Source: Mantis religiosa (lineage: Eukaryota; Arthropoda; Insecta; Mantodea; Mantidae). From it: 64,000 bases of DNA. Below the pieces are notes generated by a model, which saw only the letters and a list, made by a program, of their open reading frames with translations, ran no database searches and was not told where the DNA came from. The stretch is taken from NCBI GenBank assembly GCA_030765055.1, contig CM060958.1:5839849-5903848 (forward strand), written 5' to 3'. Position numbers and translations under genes: made by a program. The first letter of the stretch is position 1. Each line of letters starts with the position of its first letter. This document shows, piece by piece, positions 1 to 11,130 of this stretch.

Positions 1-1277
1 CTCCAACGTTAAGTCATAACGGACAATGAATGAAATGATGTTCAAATGAGTACAGTGTACATAGAGCTTAGAGTTATCAGACATTCATCTTTCAGGATAA
101 GAGAAAACCTCTAACGTTAAGTCATATCGAACGATGAATGAAATGATGTTCAAATGAGTACAGGGTACATAGAGCTTAGAGTTACCAGACATTCATCTTT
201 CAGGATAAGGGAAAACCTCGAACGTTAAGTCATATCGGACGATTAATGAAATGATGTTCAAATGAGTACAGGGTACATAGAGCTTAGAGTTACCAGACAT
301 TCATCTTTCAGTATAAGGGAAAACCTCCAACGTAAAGTCATATCGGACGATGAATGAAATGATGTTCAAATGAGTACAGGGTACATAGGGCTTAGAGTTA
401 CCAGACATTCGTCTTTCAGGATAAGGGAAAACCTCGAACGTTAAGTCATATCGGACGATGAATGAAATGATGTTCAAATGAGTACAGGGTACATAGAGCT
501 TAGATTTAATAGACATTCATCTTTCAGTATAAGAGAAAACCTCCAACGTTAAGTCATATTGGACAATGAATGAAATGATGTTCAAATGAGTACAGGGTAC
601 ATAGAGCTTAGAGTTAATAGACATTCATCTTTCAGGATAAGAGAAAACCTCCAACGATAAGTCATATCGGACAATGAATGAAATGATTTTCAAATGAGTA
701 CAGGGTACATAGAGCTTAGATTTAATAGACATTCATCTTTCAGTATAAGAGAAAACCTCCAACGTTAAGTCATATCGGACAATGAATGAAATGATGTTCA
801 AATGAGTACAGGGTACATAGAGCTTAGAGTTAATAGACATTCATCTTTCAGGATAAGAGAAAACCTCCAACGATAAGTCATATCGGACAATGAATGAAAT
901 GATGTTCAAATGAGTACAGGGTACATAGAGCTTAGAGTTAATAGACATTCATCTTTCAGGATAAGAGAAAACCTCCAACGTTAAGTCATATCGGACGATG
1001 AATGAAATGATTTTCAAATGAGTACAGGGTACATAGAGCTTAGAGTTATCAGACATTCATCTTTCAGGATAAGAGAAAACCTCCAACGATAAGTCATATT
1101 GGACGATGAATGAAATGATGTTCATATGAGTACAGGGTACACAGGGCTTGGAGTTACCGGACATTCATCTTTCAGGATAAGAGAAAGCGTCCAACGTTAA
1201 GTCATATCGGACGATGAATGAAGTGATGTTCAAATAAGTACAGGGTACATAGAGCTTATAGTTACCAGACATTCATC
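1..1277 (-). repeat. 108-bp satellite array derived from SINE1 tail
   Basis: About 11.8 head-to-tail copies of a 108-bp unit; the unit start recurs at 1, 109, 217 and so on to 1189. Copies differ by scattered substitutions with almost no indels. Read on the minus strand, the unit matches the body and 3' tail of the tRNA-derived SINE1 found at 5131-5367 and 54510-54749: the stretch from the 'cccttatcct' block through 'aatgatgctcaaatgag' to 'ccaacgttaagtc'. The tRNA-like head is absent. The array starts before the window. Short frames inside it are translated repeat. Confidence 0.93.
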
Positions 1278-1928
1278 TCTGTTTACTCTGTTGATTCCAT
1301 GTCCCTTGCAGCCATTTGCAAATTACCTTTAAAATTATATTTTAGAGTTGGAATTTCAATAAGCCTTTCTCGTGAAATGTTCTATAGAATCCTAAAACTA
1401 GTAAGAGAGTGTGTACATTGTCTCGTGTGCCAGAGATTGCTGTAGCACTGTGCACAGAGATTGTTCACTAACATACGTTGTGTTGTTACGACTATGAACT
1501 GCATGTGACACCTGGGATGTTTTTTTGTGGTCTAGACAACAGGAGCCAGCAACATCCCTCTAAAAATATCCACACCACCCTCTCGAATAAAGTATACTAA
1601 CATCCGGTCTACAGACATTGCGTGTGTTTGATGTGTCCTTTCTAATTAGGGGCTTTGAGAAATCACTCGGGAGCAATATTCGTAAAAATATATCACTAGG
1701 TAGTCACGGAAATACATGTTTTGAGGTTTCTAAATGGAATTTGGAGAAAGGTTTGTGTTTGTAAACAACATAACTCGGATAAGTTCATCGTCTTATACCG
1801 AACATTTTCAAGAAATTCTCTACGCCTTACACTATTTTGAAATACCAAAATTGTTTCCTATATTTTGATTAAAAATAGTAGGTAACATAACATACGAGAA
1901 TATCTTAAATTTTCTAGGATTATATTTA
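1278..1928. other. unassigned AT-rich sequence
   Basis: Between the satellite and the Penelope-like element. I see no coding potential, RNA gene or recognisable repeat. Confidence 0.5.
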
Positions 1929-1966
1929 AGTTTATGAGTCACTATGTTTACACTCAAACTTCACTT
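1929..1966 (+). repeat. left inverted repeat of the Penelope-like element
   Basis: Contains 'gagtcactatgtttacac', whose reverse complement lies in 3413-3450. It supplies the first residues of the RT frame that begins at 1944, so that ATG is not the native start. Confidence 0.8.
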
Positions 1967-1969
1967 CAT

Positions 1970-2690
1970 TGCAAAGTGGTTAGTAAGAAAATTAAAATCA
2001 TATGACAAATTTCCAAGTTTGGTAATAAAAAAGTCCTTAGAATTGATAAATCACCTACAGAAGTACAACATCCCGGAAAATCACATACTTGTTTCTTTTG
2101 ACGTTAAGGCACTTTTTACAAGCATTCCAGTAGAAAGAATACCTACATTCCTCAAAAAATGGCTAACCCAGACTACAACGGACCCCAGAGAAATAGATGA
2201 CATTATCAATCTTACAGATTTATGCATAAGGAATAATTACTTCATGTTTAACCAAAAATTCTACAGACAATCAAAAGGATTAGCAATGGGGAGCCCACTT
2301 TCGCCTATTTTAGCAGACCTATACATGAGCTATTTTGAAATACACATAGTAAAGGCCTTCCCACAGATTTATAAATTTTGGCAGAGATATGTTGATGATG
2401 TTTTTGCTATCATTCCGGAAAAACTTAGAGAAGATTCTCTAAAATTACTAAACCTGTAAGATAATCACATCCAATTTACTATGGAAGTAGAAAGAGACAA
2501 CACCCTACCCTTTTTGGACCTCAAGATAACTAGAAATCGTCATGGTGTAGTTTTTGGAATATACAGGAAGCCCACACACATAGACAATTACATAAAGAAA
2601 AATGAATAAAACCCAGTTTCACATCAACTAGCTGCCTTTAGAAGTCTAATTCACCGGCTATACAACATCCCACTGAGTAAGGATGAATTT
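1970..2690 (+). pseudogene. Penelope-like reverse transcriptase fragment
   Basis: RT fingers-to-palm region of a Penelope-like element, which would copy element RNA into DNA. In the frame opened at 1944 the motifs in order are SFDVKALFTSIP (residues about 51-62), GLAMGSPLSPILADLYM (112-128) and the catalytic YVDD box (149-152). In-frame TAA codons at 2457 and 2607 interrupt it. The frame continues past them with PFLDLKI and GIYRKPTHIDNY, typical of the RT thumb side in this family. The upstream RT motifs are missing. The YVDD box and the C-terminal GIY-YIG module separate this family from Jockey-type LINEs. Confidence 0.88.
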
Positions 2691-3384
2691 TTGAAAGAAC
2701 AACACATAAAAGACATAGCGGTATTAAATGGATTCAACCCAGCCATCATAAGGAACATGATGAAGAGAAAAGAAAAACTGAAGATAATATCAAACAATAC
2801 CACTCTCACACCACTTAAAAATACAAATTGGCAATATAGAAAATTCACCTACCATCCATGGGCTTTTAGAAAATTTGAACGAATCTTCAAAAGACTAAAC
2901 TTAAAACTAGCACCCCAAAACAAATTCAGTCTGAGGAACCTGCTAAATAAACCACTGAAAAATACAATCCTCAACAATTTGAAATCAGGAATTTATCAGA
3001 TTAATTGTGAAACATGTGAAAAAAAAATACATAGGAAAAACTAAGAGAAACTTGTTAACCAGGCAAAAAGAACACTAGAGGAACATTAAGTTGAAACAAA
3101 CAGAAAAATCTGCAGTTTCACACCATTTTTGGACAGAAAACCACATTGGCCACAACATTAAACTGTTAAAATCTTTAAGTACACCCATAGAATTGGATAT
3201 TTGGGAAAAAATATTCATAAACAAAAACCGTGATAAAGTTATAAATTTTGAAATCCCGGCATTAAATGAAGTATTAAAACTTAGTGCCCCTAACACCAGA
3301 TGGCAGAGTGATCGGAGCTCCGTAGTAGTGGAACAAGAGGGAGGTTCATTTAGTCACCAGACAGCTGATGATGAGATCGAATGA
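2691..3384 (+). pseudogene. Penelope-like linker and GIY-YIG endonuclease
   Basis: Continues the RT frame to 3044 through a basic linker ending in SGIYQINCETC. It shifts frame at an A-run near 3020 into YIGKTKRNLLTRQKEH, meets a TAG at 3076, then runs open to 3384. The split GIY and YIG halves with an intervening CxxC are characteristic of canonical endonuclease-bearing Penelope-like elements, where the domain nicks target DNA. Downstream are a conserved-looking HHFW...H stretch and an acidic C terminus. The domain is recognisable but cannot be expressed intact here. Confidence 0.87.
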
Positions 3385-3412
3385 TCTTGAAAACGTTTGA
3401 ATTATACAAGTA

Positions 3413-3450
3413 AGTGAAGTTTAAGTGTAAACATAGTGACTCATAAATCA
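3413..3450 (-). repeat. right inverted repeat of the Penelope-like element
   Basis: Contains 'gtgtaaacatagtgactc', the reverse complement of the left repeat at 1929-1966. It lies about 30 bp after the endonuclease stop codon. Confidence 0.8.
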
Positions 3451-3679
3451 AACTCAAATATGAAGAATACTTCACTGTTAATAATGCTTCTGCTTTTACT
3501 ATTTCTAGGATTAGCTTACGGAATTTTCTTCATTCTAAAGATAAATTCTGTAAATGCTGTAACTATTTTAAACATCCTTAATTGTGGCATCAGTGAACTA
3601 TAAGGAGTCCATTAATATTCATGTGAATTAGAATCATGAACAAACAAGGGAATTGTAGCCACAAGTGTCTACATCACAT

Positions 3680-3985
3680 TCAAGAGGTCTGGAAATAGAA
3701 TCTTGGTCAGGGTGGTTTATCTGGATAAACTTAGACGCTATCGTCTGTGCCCTGCATTGCGGAGGTCCAGCTTCAACTCCCGTGGCCGAGCTACCTGACC
3801 CATAGGTATTTTCGGATGGTTTCTTTGGTCGCCAGGTGATTATTAGGTCAGTTTCACCCGAATTTCGTATTTCTCCATTATCATTTCACATCATATCTTA
3901 TCTGGTAGTCTCTTCAGAGTAAAAAGTGTTCTCGGGGGTGCATGGCAGGATGCTCTCGGGAAAAGCTTCCTCCTCCGGTCCCCGG
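3680..3985 (+). mobile_element. SINE1 fragment joined to a second tRNA-like SINE (SINE5)
   Basis: 3680-3730 resembles the box-B side of SINE1 ('cttggtcagggtg', then 'ctggataa'). From about 3731 a different module follows: a GC-rich tRNA-like stretch with 'ggtccagcttcaactcccg', then a body containing 'tttcacatcatatc' and 'cgggggtgcatggcagga'. The same body is seen at 47579-47741. The exact junction cannot be fixed by eye. Confidence 0.5.
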
Positions 3986-4109
3986 TCTCGTAACGAGGTC
4001 TGGTGGGGCCGTTTATCGATCTCAGTACCATAGGATGCCTGTTGCAATGGCCTGCCGGGGAGTTTCCAAGTGGTAACGTGAAAGGACCCTGCCCTCCGCG
4101 CTGTCGTGA

Positions 4110-4832
4110 CTCCTTGAGACTGCCGCTCTCTATTTCCTGTCAGCTCATTCTTCCTCCCGGGGATGCCTCACTTGGGGACATAGGTACAATAGACCAAGTT
4201 TGGACCTCCGTGCCGAATCCCCTACGTAGTGTAGTCCAGTCCAGTCTCTCTGTTTCGTCTCACCTCATCCTTCCTCCCGGGGATTTCTCACTTGGGGACA
4301 TAGGTACAATAGACCAAGTTTGGACCTCCGTGCCGAATCCCCTACGTAGTGTAGTCCAGTCCCTCTGTCTCCTCTCACCTCATCCTTCCTCCCGAGAATG
4401 TCTCACTTGGGGACATAGGTACAATAGACCAAGTTTGGACCTCCGTACCGAATCACCTCCATAGTGTAGTCCAGTCCAGTCTCTCAGTCTTCTCTCACCT
4501 CATCCTTCCTCCCGGGGATGTCTCACTTGGGGACATAGGTACAATAGACCAAGTTTGGACCTCCGTGCCGAATCCCCTACGTAGTGTAGTCCAGTCCAGT
4601 CTCTCTGTTTCGTCTCACCTCATCCTTCCTCCCGGGGATTTCTCACTTGGGGACATAGGTACAATAGACCAAGTTTGGACCTCCGTGCCGAATCCCCTAC
4701 GTAGTGTAGTCCAGTCCCTCTGTCTCCTCTCACCTCATCCTTCCTCCCGAGAATGTCTCACTTGGGGACATAGGTACAATAGACCAAGTTTGGACCTCTG
4801 TGGCGAATCCCCTCCGTAGTGTAGTCCAGTCT
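4110..4832 (+). repeat. 115-120 bp tandem repeat with 355-bp higher-order unit
   Basis: Six copies. The landmark 'cttggggacatagg' occurs at 4171, 4291, 4406, 4526, 4646 and 4761, giving spacings of 120, 115, 120, 120 and 115 bp. Copies 1-3 and 4-6 share variants in register, so the array is also two copies of a three-monomer unit of 355 bp. The monomer resembles a GC-rich segment at 48720-48835 ('tcatccttcctcccgg' followed by 'cttgggggcatag'), so it probably comes from a dispersed element. The proline-rich frames here are translated repeat. Confidence 0.9.
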
Positions 4833-4930
4833 GGAAAGGTAACTCTAAGTACTATGGACCCTGGGCTCTTTTAAGCATCATTTCACGCATTTGATTCATC
4901 GTCCGGTATGACTTTGGAGCACTTAAATTA
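4833..4930 (+). mobile_element. SINE1 3' tail fragment
   Basis: Carries the SINE1 tail blocks 'aactctaag', 'ggaccctgggctc', 'gcatcatttcac' and 'cgtccggtatgactt', followed by an A-rich end. The tRNA head is missing. It abuts the tandem array directly. Confidence 0.8.
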
Positions 4931-5130
4931 AAAATAAAAAAAAGTCTGTTCGCTTTCAAACCTTTGACTCGATTGGATTTCTGTATCCGCTTTGTATATA
5001 TGTGGTCACATCACGAAAAATGTTTGAGAATGTACGAACTAAATATAAGAATAAAAGTTTGTAAAAGTTTTGTAAACAAACCCTCATATGTTACACTCGA
5101 ATGAGTTTCTCTATTCTGCCCCCTTTTTTC

Positions 5131-5367
5131 TTGTAATTTAAGTCCTCCTGAATTTAAGTTATATCGGACGATGAATGCAATGGGTGAAATGATGCTCAAA
5201 TGAGCCCAGAGTCCATTGAGCCTACAATTACCCGACATTCGTCTTAAAGGATAAGGGAAAACGCCGGAAAAGACGGTATCCAGGTAATTCACCTTGATCA
5301 CGATTCGACCTCGGGACCTCTTGAACGTGAGGCAGACACGGTACCATCTACGCTACCGGGCGGGCAT
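5131..5367 (-). mobile_element. SINE1, full-length tRNA-derived SINE
   Basis: On the minus strand the head has a box-A-like block ('tagcgtagatgg'), a loop region 'ctgcctcacgttcaag' resembling tRNA-Val, and a box-B-like block ('aggtcgaatcg', diverged). The SINE1 body and an AT-rich tail follow. Such heads normally carry the internal RNA polymerase III promoter. No clear TSD is visible. It is a reference copy for the 108-bp satellite unit. Confidence 0.85.
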
Positions 5368-6139
5368 TGTCCAAACTATTGTTACAAGAGTTATTTGTCT
5401 ATTCATGTTAATCAAGGTAAATGTTTGCAAAAATTTTCCTGTTGTTAATTTTCTTGTATATAGGAATACAGTAGGCTAAGCAAGTCAAAGTTGCGTCACA
5501 CCGGGTCAGTGGTACGATTTTCATAATTGACAACGTCGTTTATTAACAAATATTGGTGTTAAAGGACTTTTATAGCAACTATGTCAAAGTACAGTATGCT
5601 GGAGTGATTGTCAGATGTATAAAAGGCAAGCTCACTGTGCGGTGTATACTGGATGTAATAGTTTGAACATTCTTTGCAGTGTTTCAGAAACAAAAGAACG
5701 CTCACAAAATTTCGAACTAGCTTGAACTGCAACCAACAGAAGATATGTCGTAAACAGTTGAATGCAACACTAGAAAAAGTTATTTCTTCAAATCGCGGAT
5801 TTTTAAAAACCTTCACATTTTTTTCTGAAGTAACGCTTAAAACTTAGTGTCGATACTGATTTTTTAAAGTGGAATGTAGCGTGATATATTTACTATATAA
5901 CGTAGTATAGATTATTTTGTATGTGATTTAGTAAAATGGAAATGAGTTAGATACCAAAAAGTTCCATTGAACATTTGCTTCCTGGAAAGTAATGTAACTC
6001 AACTGTTAAACCAATATATCAAAATCCCTTTGGGGCAAAAGTAATAGCAATATTCGTGGAAATTTTAAATTACTTATCGATCCACTATCTCGTCCAATCG
6101 TATCTAGTTCAATCCACGCCGTCTATTTATAAGAAAATT
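5368..6139. other. unassigned sequence
   Basis: AT-rich with short frames only; nothing recognised. Confidence 0.5.
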
Positions 6140-6330
6140 ATAGACATACCTAATGCAGCTCCTGGGTTCGCTTCCCGTGACCGACCTCGTTTTCGTTCAA
6201 TCTGAGTTTCGGCAGGTACATTACAGGGAATTTACTGGAAATTTACTTTCTCTGGATCGGGAAAGTTTCTGGATACAAGGTCCCCCGGGGGAACTGCAAG
6301 CCCGCAGGGTGAAGGGGAGCCGGTCACATC
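6140..6330 (+). mobile_element. possible tRNA-like SINE remnant
   Basis: A GC-rich island in AT-rich surroundings with a box-B-like 'ctgggttcgcttcccg' followed by 'gtgaccgacc'. This resembles the SINE5 heads at 14028-14112 and 3731. Too diverged to be sure. Confidence 0.3.
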
Positions 6331-6655
6331 ACCGGGGAGTTTCAAACTGCTTCTTAGAGAACTTACCGTCTATGATAAAGAAGTAAGTGTTCCTGGTATC
6401 CAAGTGTTATCTTGATTGGTCAAGTAGTGACAGTTTGCTCGTAAGTTAAGAAATTAGTATATGCGGGGTTGCTGATATGTTCCAGGCTTCACAGTAGAAT
6501 CTCCACAAAGACTAATACATTCATTTGGAGTCGACAAGTGAACGTCGATCGCGCAGATTGTCTCTGAACGCTCTGCTTACAAATCACGTGTTTTTGTAGT
6601 TAGCTGTGTCAGCTAGCTTTTGTATATTGTTGATTGCTATATATCATATATCTAC

Positions 6656-8316
6656 ATGGCTCTACAAACGGATGATACCGGCAGAATATTATATTCAGCG
6701 CTAAATGTATTAAATAACGACACGAACTTCCGGGATAGCTCCAATTCTACGCTACAACTGACGTCATCTAATCAGCACTACCAATCTCAACTGTCTTCTG
6801 CTACCGGGGATAATACAGTAAGTAAACCAATACTACGACCATCTCAACTTCACTCAATTCAGCCCCTTAATACACTAAATAACTCCGTGCAGCACGACGA
6901 TGATACAATTGCAGACTGTGCTCCATCTGACTGTTTAGAGCGCAGCCAACGCTCGCAGCCCTCTCTCACCCAGGGTTCACAACAAAACAAACGCCGATGC
7001 ACTGCCTCTGTTTCTGAACAACCTACTCTCTCACGCTATGCATACCCAATTCCTACATCTAATCGCTTCAATCCTTTAAGTGAAGCACCAGACCACGATT
7101 CTTCTGAAACAGCCTCCATCTCTCAGAAAGAGAAAATTTCTCCTATATGTGCCCGTAATGTGCACAATTATCAATTGCTACTACAAGATGTAAAAAATGT
7201 CTTTTTTTTGCTTGTTCCATTTATATCCCGCCTTTAACTGCTATGGTCATATCGGCGGCCGTTCTCCTTTGGAACATACTAAAGGTGTTAACTCGTTATC
7301 TTTGGGTTTATTTATCATTATATCACGCACACATTCACACTCTCATTCATACTTCCAGACTCTGGGGAAGATGGGGAATTATCTTGGTCGGAGAAAAATC
7401 CCCACCCCCACCGCCGGGAATCGAACCCGGGACCCCTAGCACGGTAGGAAAAAATGTCTTATCTGAATTTCACACTGAGCTACGGGGAGCCATTCTTAAG
7501 ATCTACACTTCGACGTCCACAGACTACCGCAACCTTACCTCGTACTTGACATCAATTAAACAAGAATACTACACATTTCACAACCCTTCAGACAAACTTT
7601 TTTCAGTCGTCATACGCAACCTACCGTGCTCCCTCAGTGACCAAGAAATTTATGATGAACTTTGTGCTCAGAACTTCCCTGTTCGTAAAGTTACACGTTT
7701 ACTGCGTCAGAACAAGGAACCGATGCCTATCTGTGTGGTTGACCTCCTTAACAATGACCAAGGTAAACATATTCTTAATCTATCCCGACTACTGTACAGC
7801 CTAGTCAAAGTAGAACATCGCCGACACAATACGGAACTGCCTCAGTGTACTAACTGCCAAAACTATGGGCACACCAAAAATTACTGCCACCTAGAGCCCC
7901 GCTGTATTCGCTGCACAGGCAACCATCACTTTTCTCAGTGCACGAAGCCATCTACTACACCAGCTCAGTGTGTTAATTGCCAACAAGATCATCCAGCAAA
8001 CTATCGCGGTTGTTCTCATTACTTACAGTTGAAGGAACGACAGTCTCGGCGCTTTCAGCAGCAGGCAATACCATCCCGTCACAATTCACAGCAACCAACC
8101 TCAGCTTCTCAACAACAGCCACTGGTTCAGCAACAACAAGCACAGCGTCCACAACAGCAACAACAAACACGTCATAGTCCTTCCGCAACTTTTCCTTCTC
8201 CGCCATCACGGACTTATTCACAGGTACTGACTGGGCGTTCACCTCCCTCTCAAGGACGTTCTTCAATTCCTTCAAAGAGGATTCTGCATCTGCACCCCCG
8301 TCTTGGACTTCCTTGA
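6656..8316 (+). pseudogene. LINE ORF1 (Gag-like, zinc-knuckle) split by a SINE
   Basis: Nucleic-acid-binding ORF1 protein, expected to coat element RNA. The frame starts at the ATG at 6656 (MALQTDDTGR), is low-complexity and Ser/Thr/Asn-rich, and stops after 7237 inside an inserted SINE. The second part resumes after 7460 and ends at 8316. It has a PRE_C2HC-like segment (VIRNLPCSLSDQEIY) and three knuckles: CTNCQNYGHTKNYC, CIRCTGNHHFSQC and CVNCQQDHPANYRGC. A Gln-rich tail follows. The inserted length (257 bp including one TSD) equals the frame difference between the two halves, so the host ORF was open when the SINE arrived. Confidence 0.9.
7204..7448 (-). mobile_element. SINE4 inserted in LINE ORF1, with 12-bp TSD
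   Basis: A 245-bp minus-strand SINE whose head has the box-B-like 'gggttcgattcccgg'. It is flanked by perfect 12-bp duplications 'aaaaaatgtctt' at 7192-7203 and 7449-7460. The A-rich 3' end is at the left (a T-run at 7202-7209 on the plus strand). A second copy at 41465-41712 is very similar over its length. Confidence 0.95.
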
Positions 8317-8421
8317 AAGAAATGATTGCACCACTAGGTACTTTTCTGTGCAATCTGTTTTCTCCAGTTCTCCCGCAACTGTTGCAGCTTCTTCGTTCCC
8401 TTCTTTCTCCAATCTTCCATA

Positions 8422-9210
8422 ATGGCCACCCGTAATTTGTCATCTCTACGTCAGCTCACACTCCTGAATTGGAACTCTAACGGTCTTCGGGCTAAACGTT
8501 CCTCCTTCATAACATTTCTTACGCAGCACAATGTTGATATAGCTTGTGTAACAGAGACACATTTTCTTCCCAATGAGAATTTCACTGTTCCTGGTTACGT
8601 CATTTACCGGCAGGATCGTGACGCAGATAAAGCATCTGGTGGAGTGGCTCTTCTCATCCGACGTTCTCTGAGTCACGGCGAGATATTTCTCCCACATGTG
8701 CCCAATTTGGAAGTGGTGGGTATTAAACTCTATTGTGCAGACGGTGGTGACCTTGTCATTCTTAGCGCATACAAACCACCAAAGCGCAGGCTGAATACTA
8801 CATATGTCTCATTTCTCTTCCCTGCGGGGAACAGCGCTCTTCTTCTAGGTGATCTCAACTGTAAGCATTCCTCTTGGGGATGCCGAACGACAAATCCAAA
8901 TGGCCGACTTCTGTTTACAGCCCTTGCTACTTATGGCCTATCGATATTGGCACCCGAAATTCCAACTCATTTTCCTTCCAATCCGTTATTTGCCCCTGAT
9001 ATTCTAGATATCGGTATACACCGTAATCTAAACCTGCCCACTTTTGTTTCTTCCATACCAGAGCTCGATTCTGATCATTGCCCGGTGATTGTCACCTTTT
9101 CTATTCCACCTGCCTTCCACCAATTAGCTCCTAGGCTGCTCAATGGTTACATTCATTGGAAAACATTCCAGTCTAATCTGGATGCAACCCTCACTCACTT
9201 GCCACTAATC
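8422..9210 (+). pseudogene. LINE ORF2, endonuclease part
   Basis: APE-type (EEP family) endonuclease that nicks the chromosomal target for target-primed reverse transcription. It begins at the ATG at 8422 with LTLLNWNSNGLRAK. It contains VTETHF with the metal-binding Glu, LLGDLNCKHSSWG with the catalytic D-x-N, and SDHCPVIVTF with the terminal Asp-His pair, so the active-site motifs look intact. The frame is lost near 9210, after HWKTFQSNLDATL; the downstream part of this 342-codon frame is off-frame. Intact upstream motifs with late frameshifts suggest a fairly recent copy. Confidence 0.9.
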
Positions 9211-11130
9211 ACGATGTGGATCTCGCGATACAGCACTTCACTGACACCATTTGCAGCTGCGCCCGACTTTCCACTTCTCCACATAGACGACATCATTCTT
9301 ACCCCTCTCCATTTTAAGTCTCATCCGAGAAAAACACCATGTTCGTCGACAGTGGCAACTGGACCGACAACCCTGGCTCCGTCGAAAACTCATCGGGCTC
9401 ATTCGACGGGTGAAACTGGAGTTGGAGCGACATCGTCTAGAATCCTATGAGCGCTATCTTGCGTCACTCTCTCCTTCTGACCACACGCTGTGGGAGGCCA
9501 CCAAACGTGTTCTACGTGAGCCGACTGTTGTACCAGCACTGTCTGCAGGTGATAGACTGGTTACAGATATTCCCACCAAGTGTGGAATTTGGGCCGATCA
9601 CTTTGAGCGTGTGTTTGCACTTCCCATGTCAGCCGATGATGAGACTATTGCAGACGTGGAAAAGCAGCTACATACCTATCGCACTCGACCCACAGTCTCA
9701 CAAAGGATTTCATTTACAAGCCCACGGGAACTATCTTCCCTGATTCGAGCCCTTCCCCTTAAGAAATCTCCCGGGCACGACTTGGTTCCTAAAATTGTCA
9801 TCAAGAAGCTCACCAAAAAAGCAGTTGCATACTTGTCATCCATCCTCAATGCCTGTCTACGCCTCGGCTATTTTCCTCGCACCTGGAAGTTTGCCCATAT
9901 AGCAGTCTTCCCTAAGCCCAATAAACCCAAACTCCTCCCCGAAAGCTATCGTCCTATAAGTCTATTGCCGACCCTCTCCAAGCTGTTTGAAAAAGTAATT
10001 CATCGCCGTCTTCTGTCTTACCTTAATCATAACCATGTTCTTCCGCCTTATCAATTTGGATTTCGTCACAAACATTCCACTACCCATCAGCTTTTACGAT
10101 TAGCTCAGTCAATTGTTCACGGCTTCGAGGCCCATCAGTATACCACGGCTGTCTTCCTTGATGCGGCACAGGCATTCGACAGGGCTTGGCATGATGGTTT
10201 GCTCCTTAAGCTCTACCGCATCGGTCTTCCTAATTACTTATCACATCTAATCCACAGTTTCCTCTACGTCCGCAGCTTTTCAGTACGCATTGGTGGAAAG
10301 CTTTCATTCCCACGTAATGTTACCGCAGGTGTCCCACAGGGTTCTATCTGGGCCCCGACTCTATTTAATATATACATTTCTGATATTCCTGACTTAGCTC
10401 CGACTTCTTTAGCTCTTTACGCTGATGACACAGTACTATATTATTCTCATGTTAATCTCCAGCACGCACAAGTAGTACAGCTCTCTTTAGATCGCCTAAC
10501 TCATTGGTTCAACACTTGGCGGATCTCATTGAACCCTCAGAAAACCGAAGCGAAAATCTTCACTCTTCGCCGATATACTCCGCTTACTCCGTTGTGTCTC
10601 TACAGGAACAATGTCCCTTGGCTCCCCACTACAACTCCCGTTAAATACCGTGGAGTGCTTTTGGACTCTCGACTGACTTGGCGTGCTCATATCGATCGTC
10701 TTATATCACTGGCCTCCGGGCGACTTTCAAAACTCTCACCTCTGTTGCATCGCCGTTCCAGGCTCGGCCTAAAGTCTTCATTGTTACTCTACAAATCACT
10801 CGTTTGTCCGCTTATTACATATGCCTGCCAAGTGTGGGGGGCCGCACACACATGTCATCTGCGTCGTCTTCAGGTTACACAGAATCGCTTCATGCGCATC
10901 GCGACCAACGCTCCATGGTTCATCCGTAATCAGCAGCTCCATCACGAACTAGGACTGTTACCTCTTTACGACTACATTCGCAGGATCGCTCGTCGTTTCT
11001 TTTCCACGCTGCAAGAAGTTCCAGTAGCTCTGCATTATAACATCGGCGTCCGCACGCGTCAGCCCTCACGCTTGAAGAGGAGACTACCACAGGACCTGCT
11101 TCTAAGTGATACAGATCAGAAAGAAAAGAA
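9211..11130 (+). pseudogene. LINE ORF2, reverse transcriptase part
   Basis: The homology passes through another frame (about 9211-9310), then enters the frame that stays open from about 9320 to 11257. RT motifs are all present: KSPGHDLVPK; FRHKHSTTHQLLRL; FLDAAQAFDRAW (motif A); GVPQGSIWAPTLFNIY (motif B); the catalytic YADDTVLYY (motif C); and KYRGVLLDSRLTW. The native end is probably near 11130. The last roughly 40 codons of the open frame (to 11257) come from the inverted RT fragment and are not native. At least two single-base frame changes separate this part from the endonuclease. Confidence 0.9.

Larger units (their letters stand above)
1929..3450 (+). mobile_element. Penelope-like retroelement, 5'-truncated, between inverted repeats
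   Basis: An internal block coding for a Penelope-type reverse transcriptase and a C-terminal GIY-YIG endonuclease is bounded by a 36-38 bp inverted repeat (about 1929-1966 and 3413-3450, about two mismatches). Penelope-like elements are known to end in direct or inverted pLTRs, so the inverted repeat probably marks terminal structure rather than chance. The N-terminal part of the RT is missing, and the left repeat fuses directly into the RT frame. The frame carries two TAA stops, a frameshift at an A-run and a TAG, so this copy is dead. Confidence 0.85.

Noticed and set aside
1..1277. CRISPR-like arrays at 1-1277, 22085-23375 and 38806-40560
   Set aside because: Contiguous tandem repeats without unique spacers in a eukaryotic transposon-rich context.
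7973..8443. 156-codon minus-strand frame opposite LINE ORF1
   Set aside because: Antisense shadow of the Gln-rich tail and zinc knuckles of ORF1; no domain of its own.
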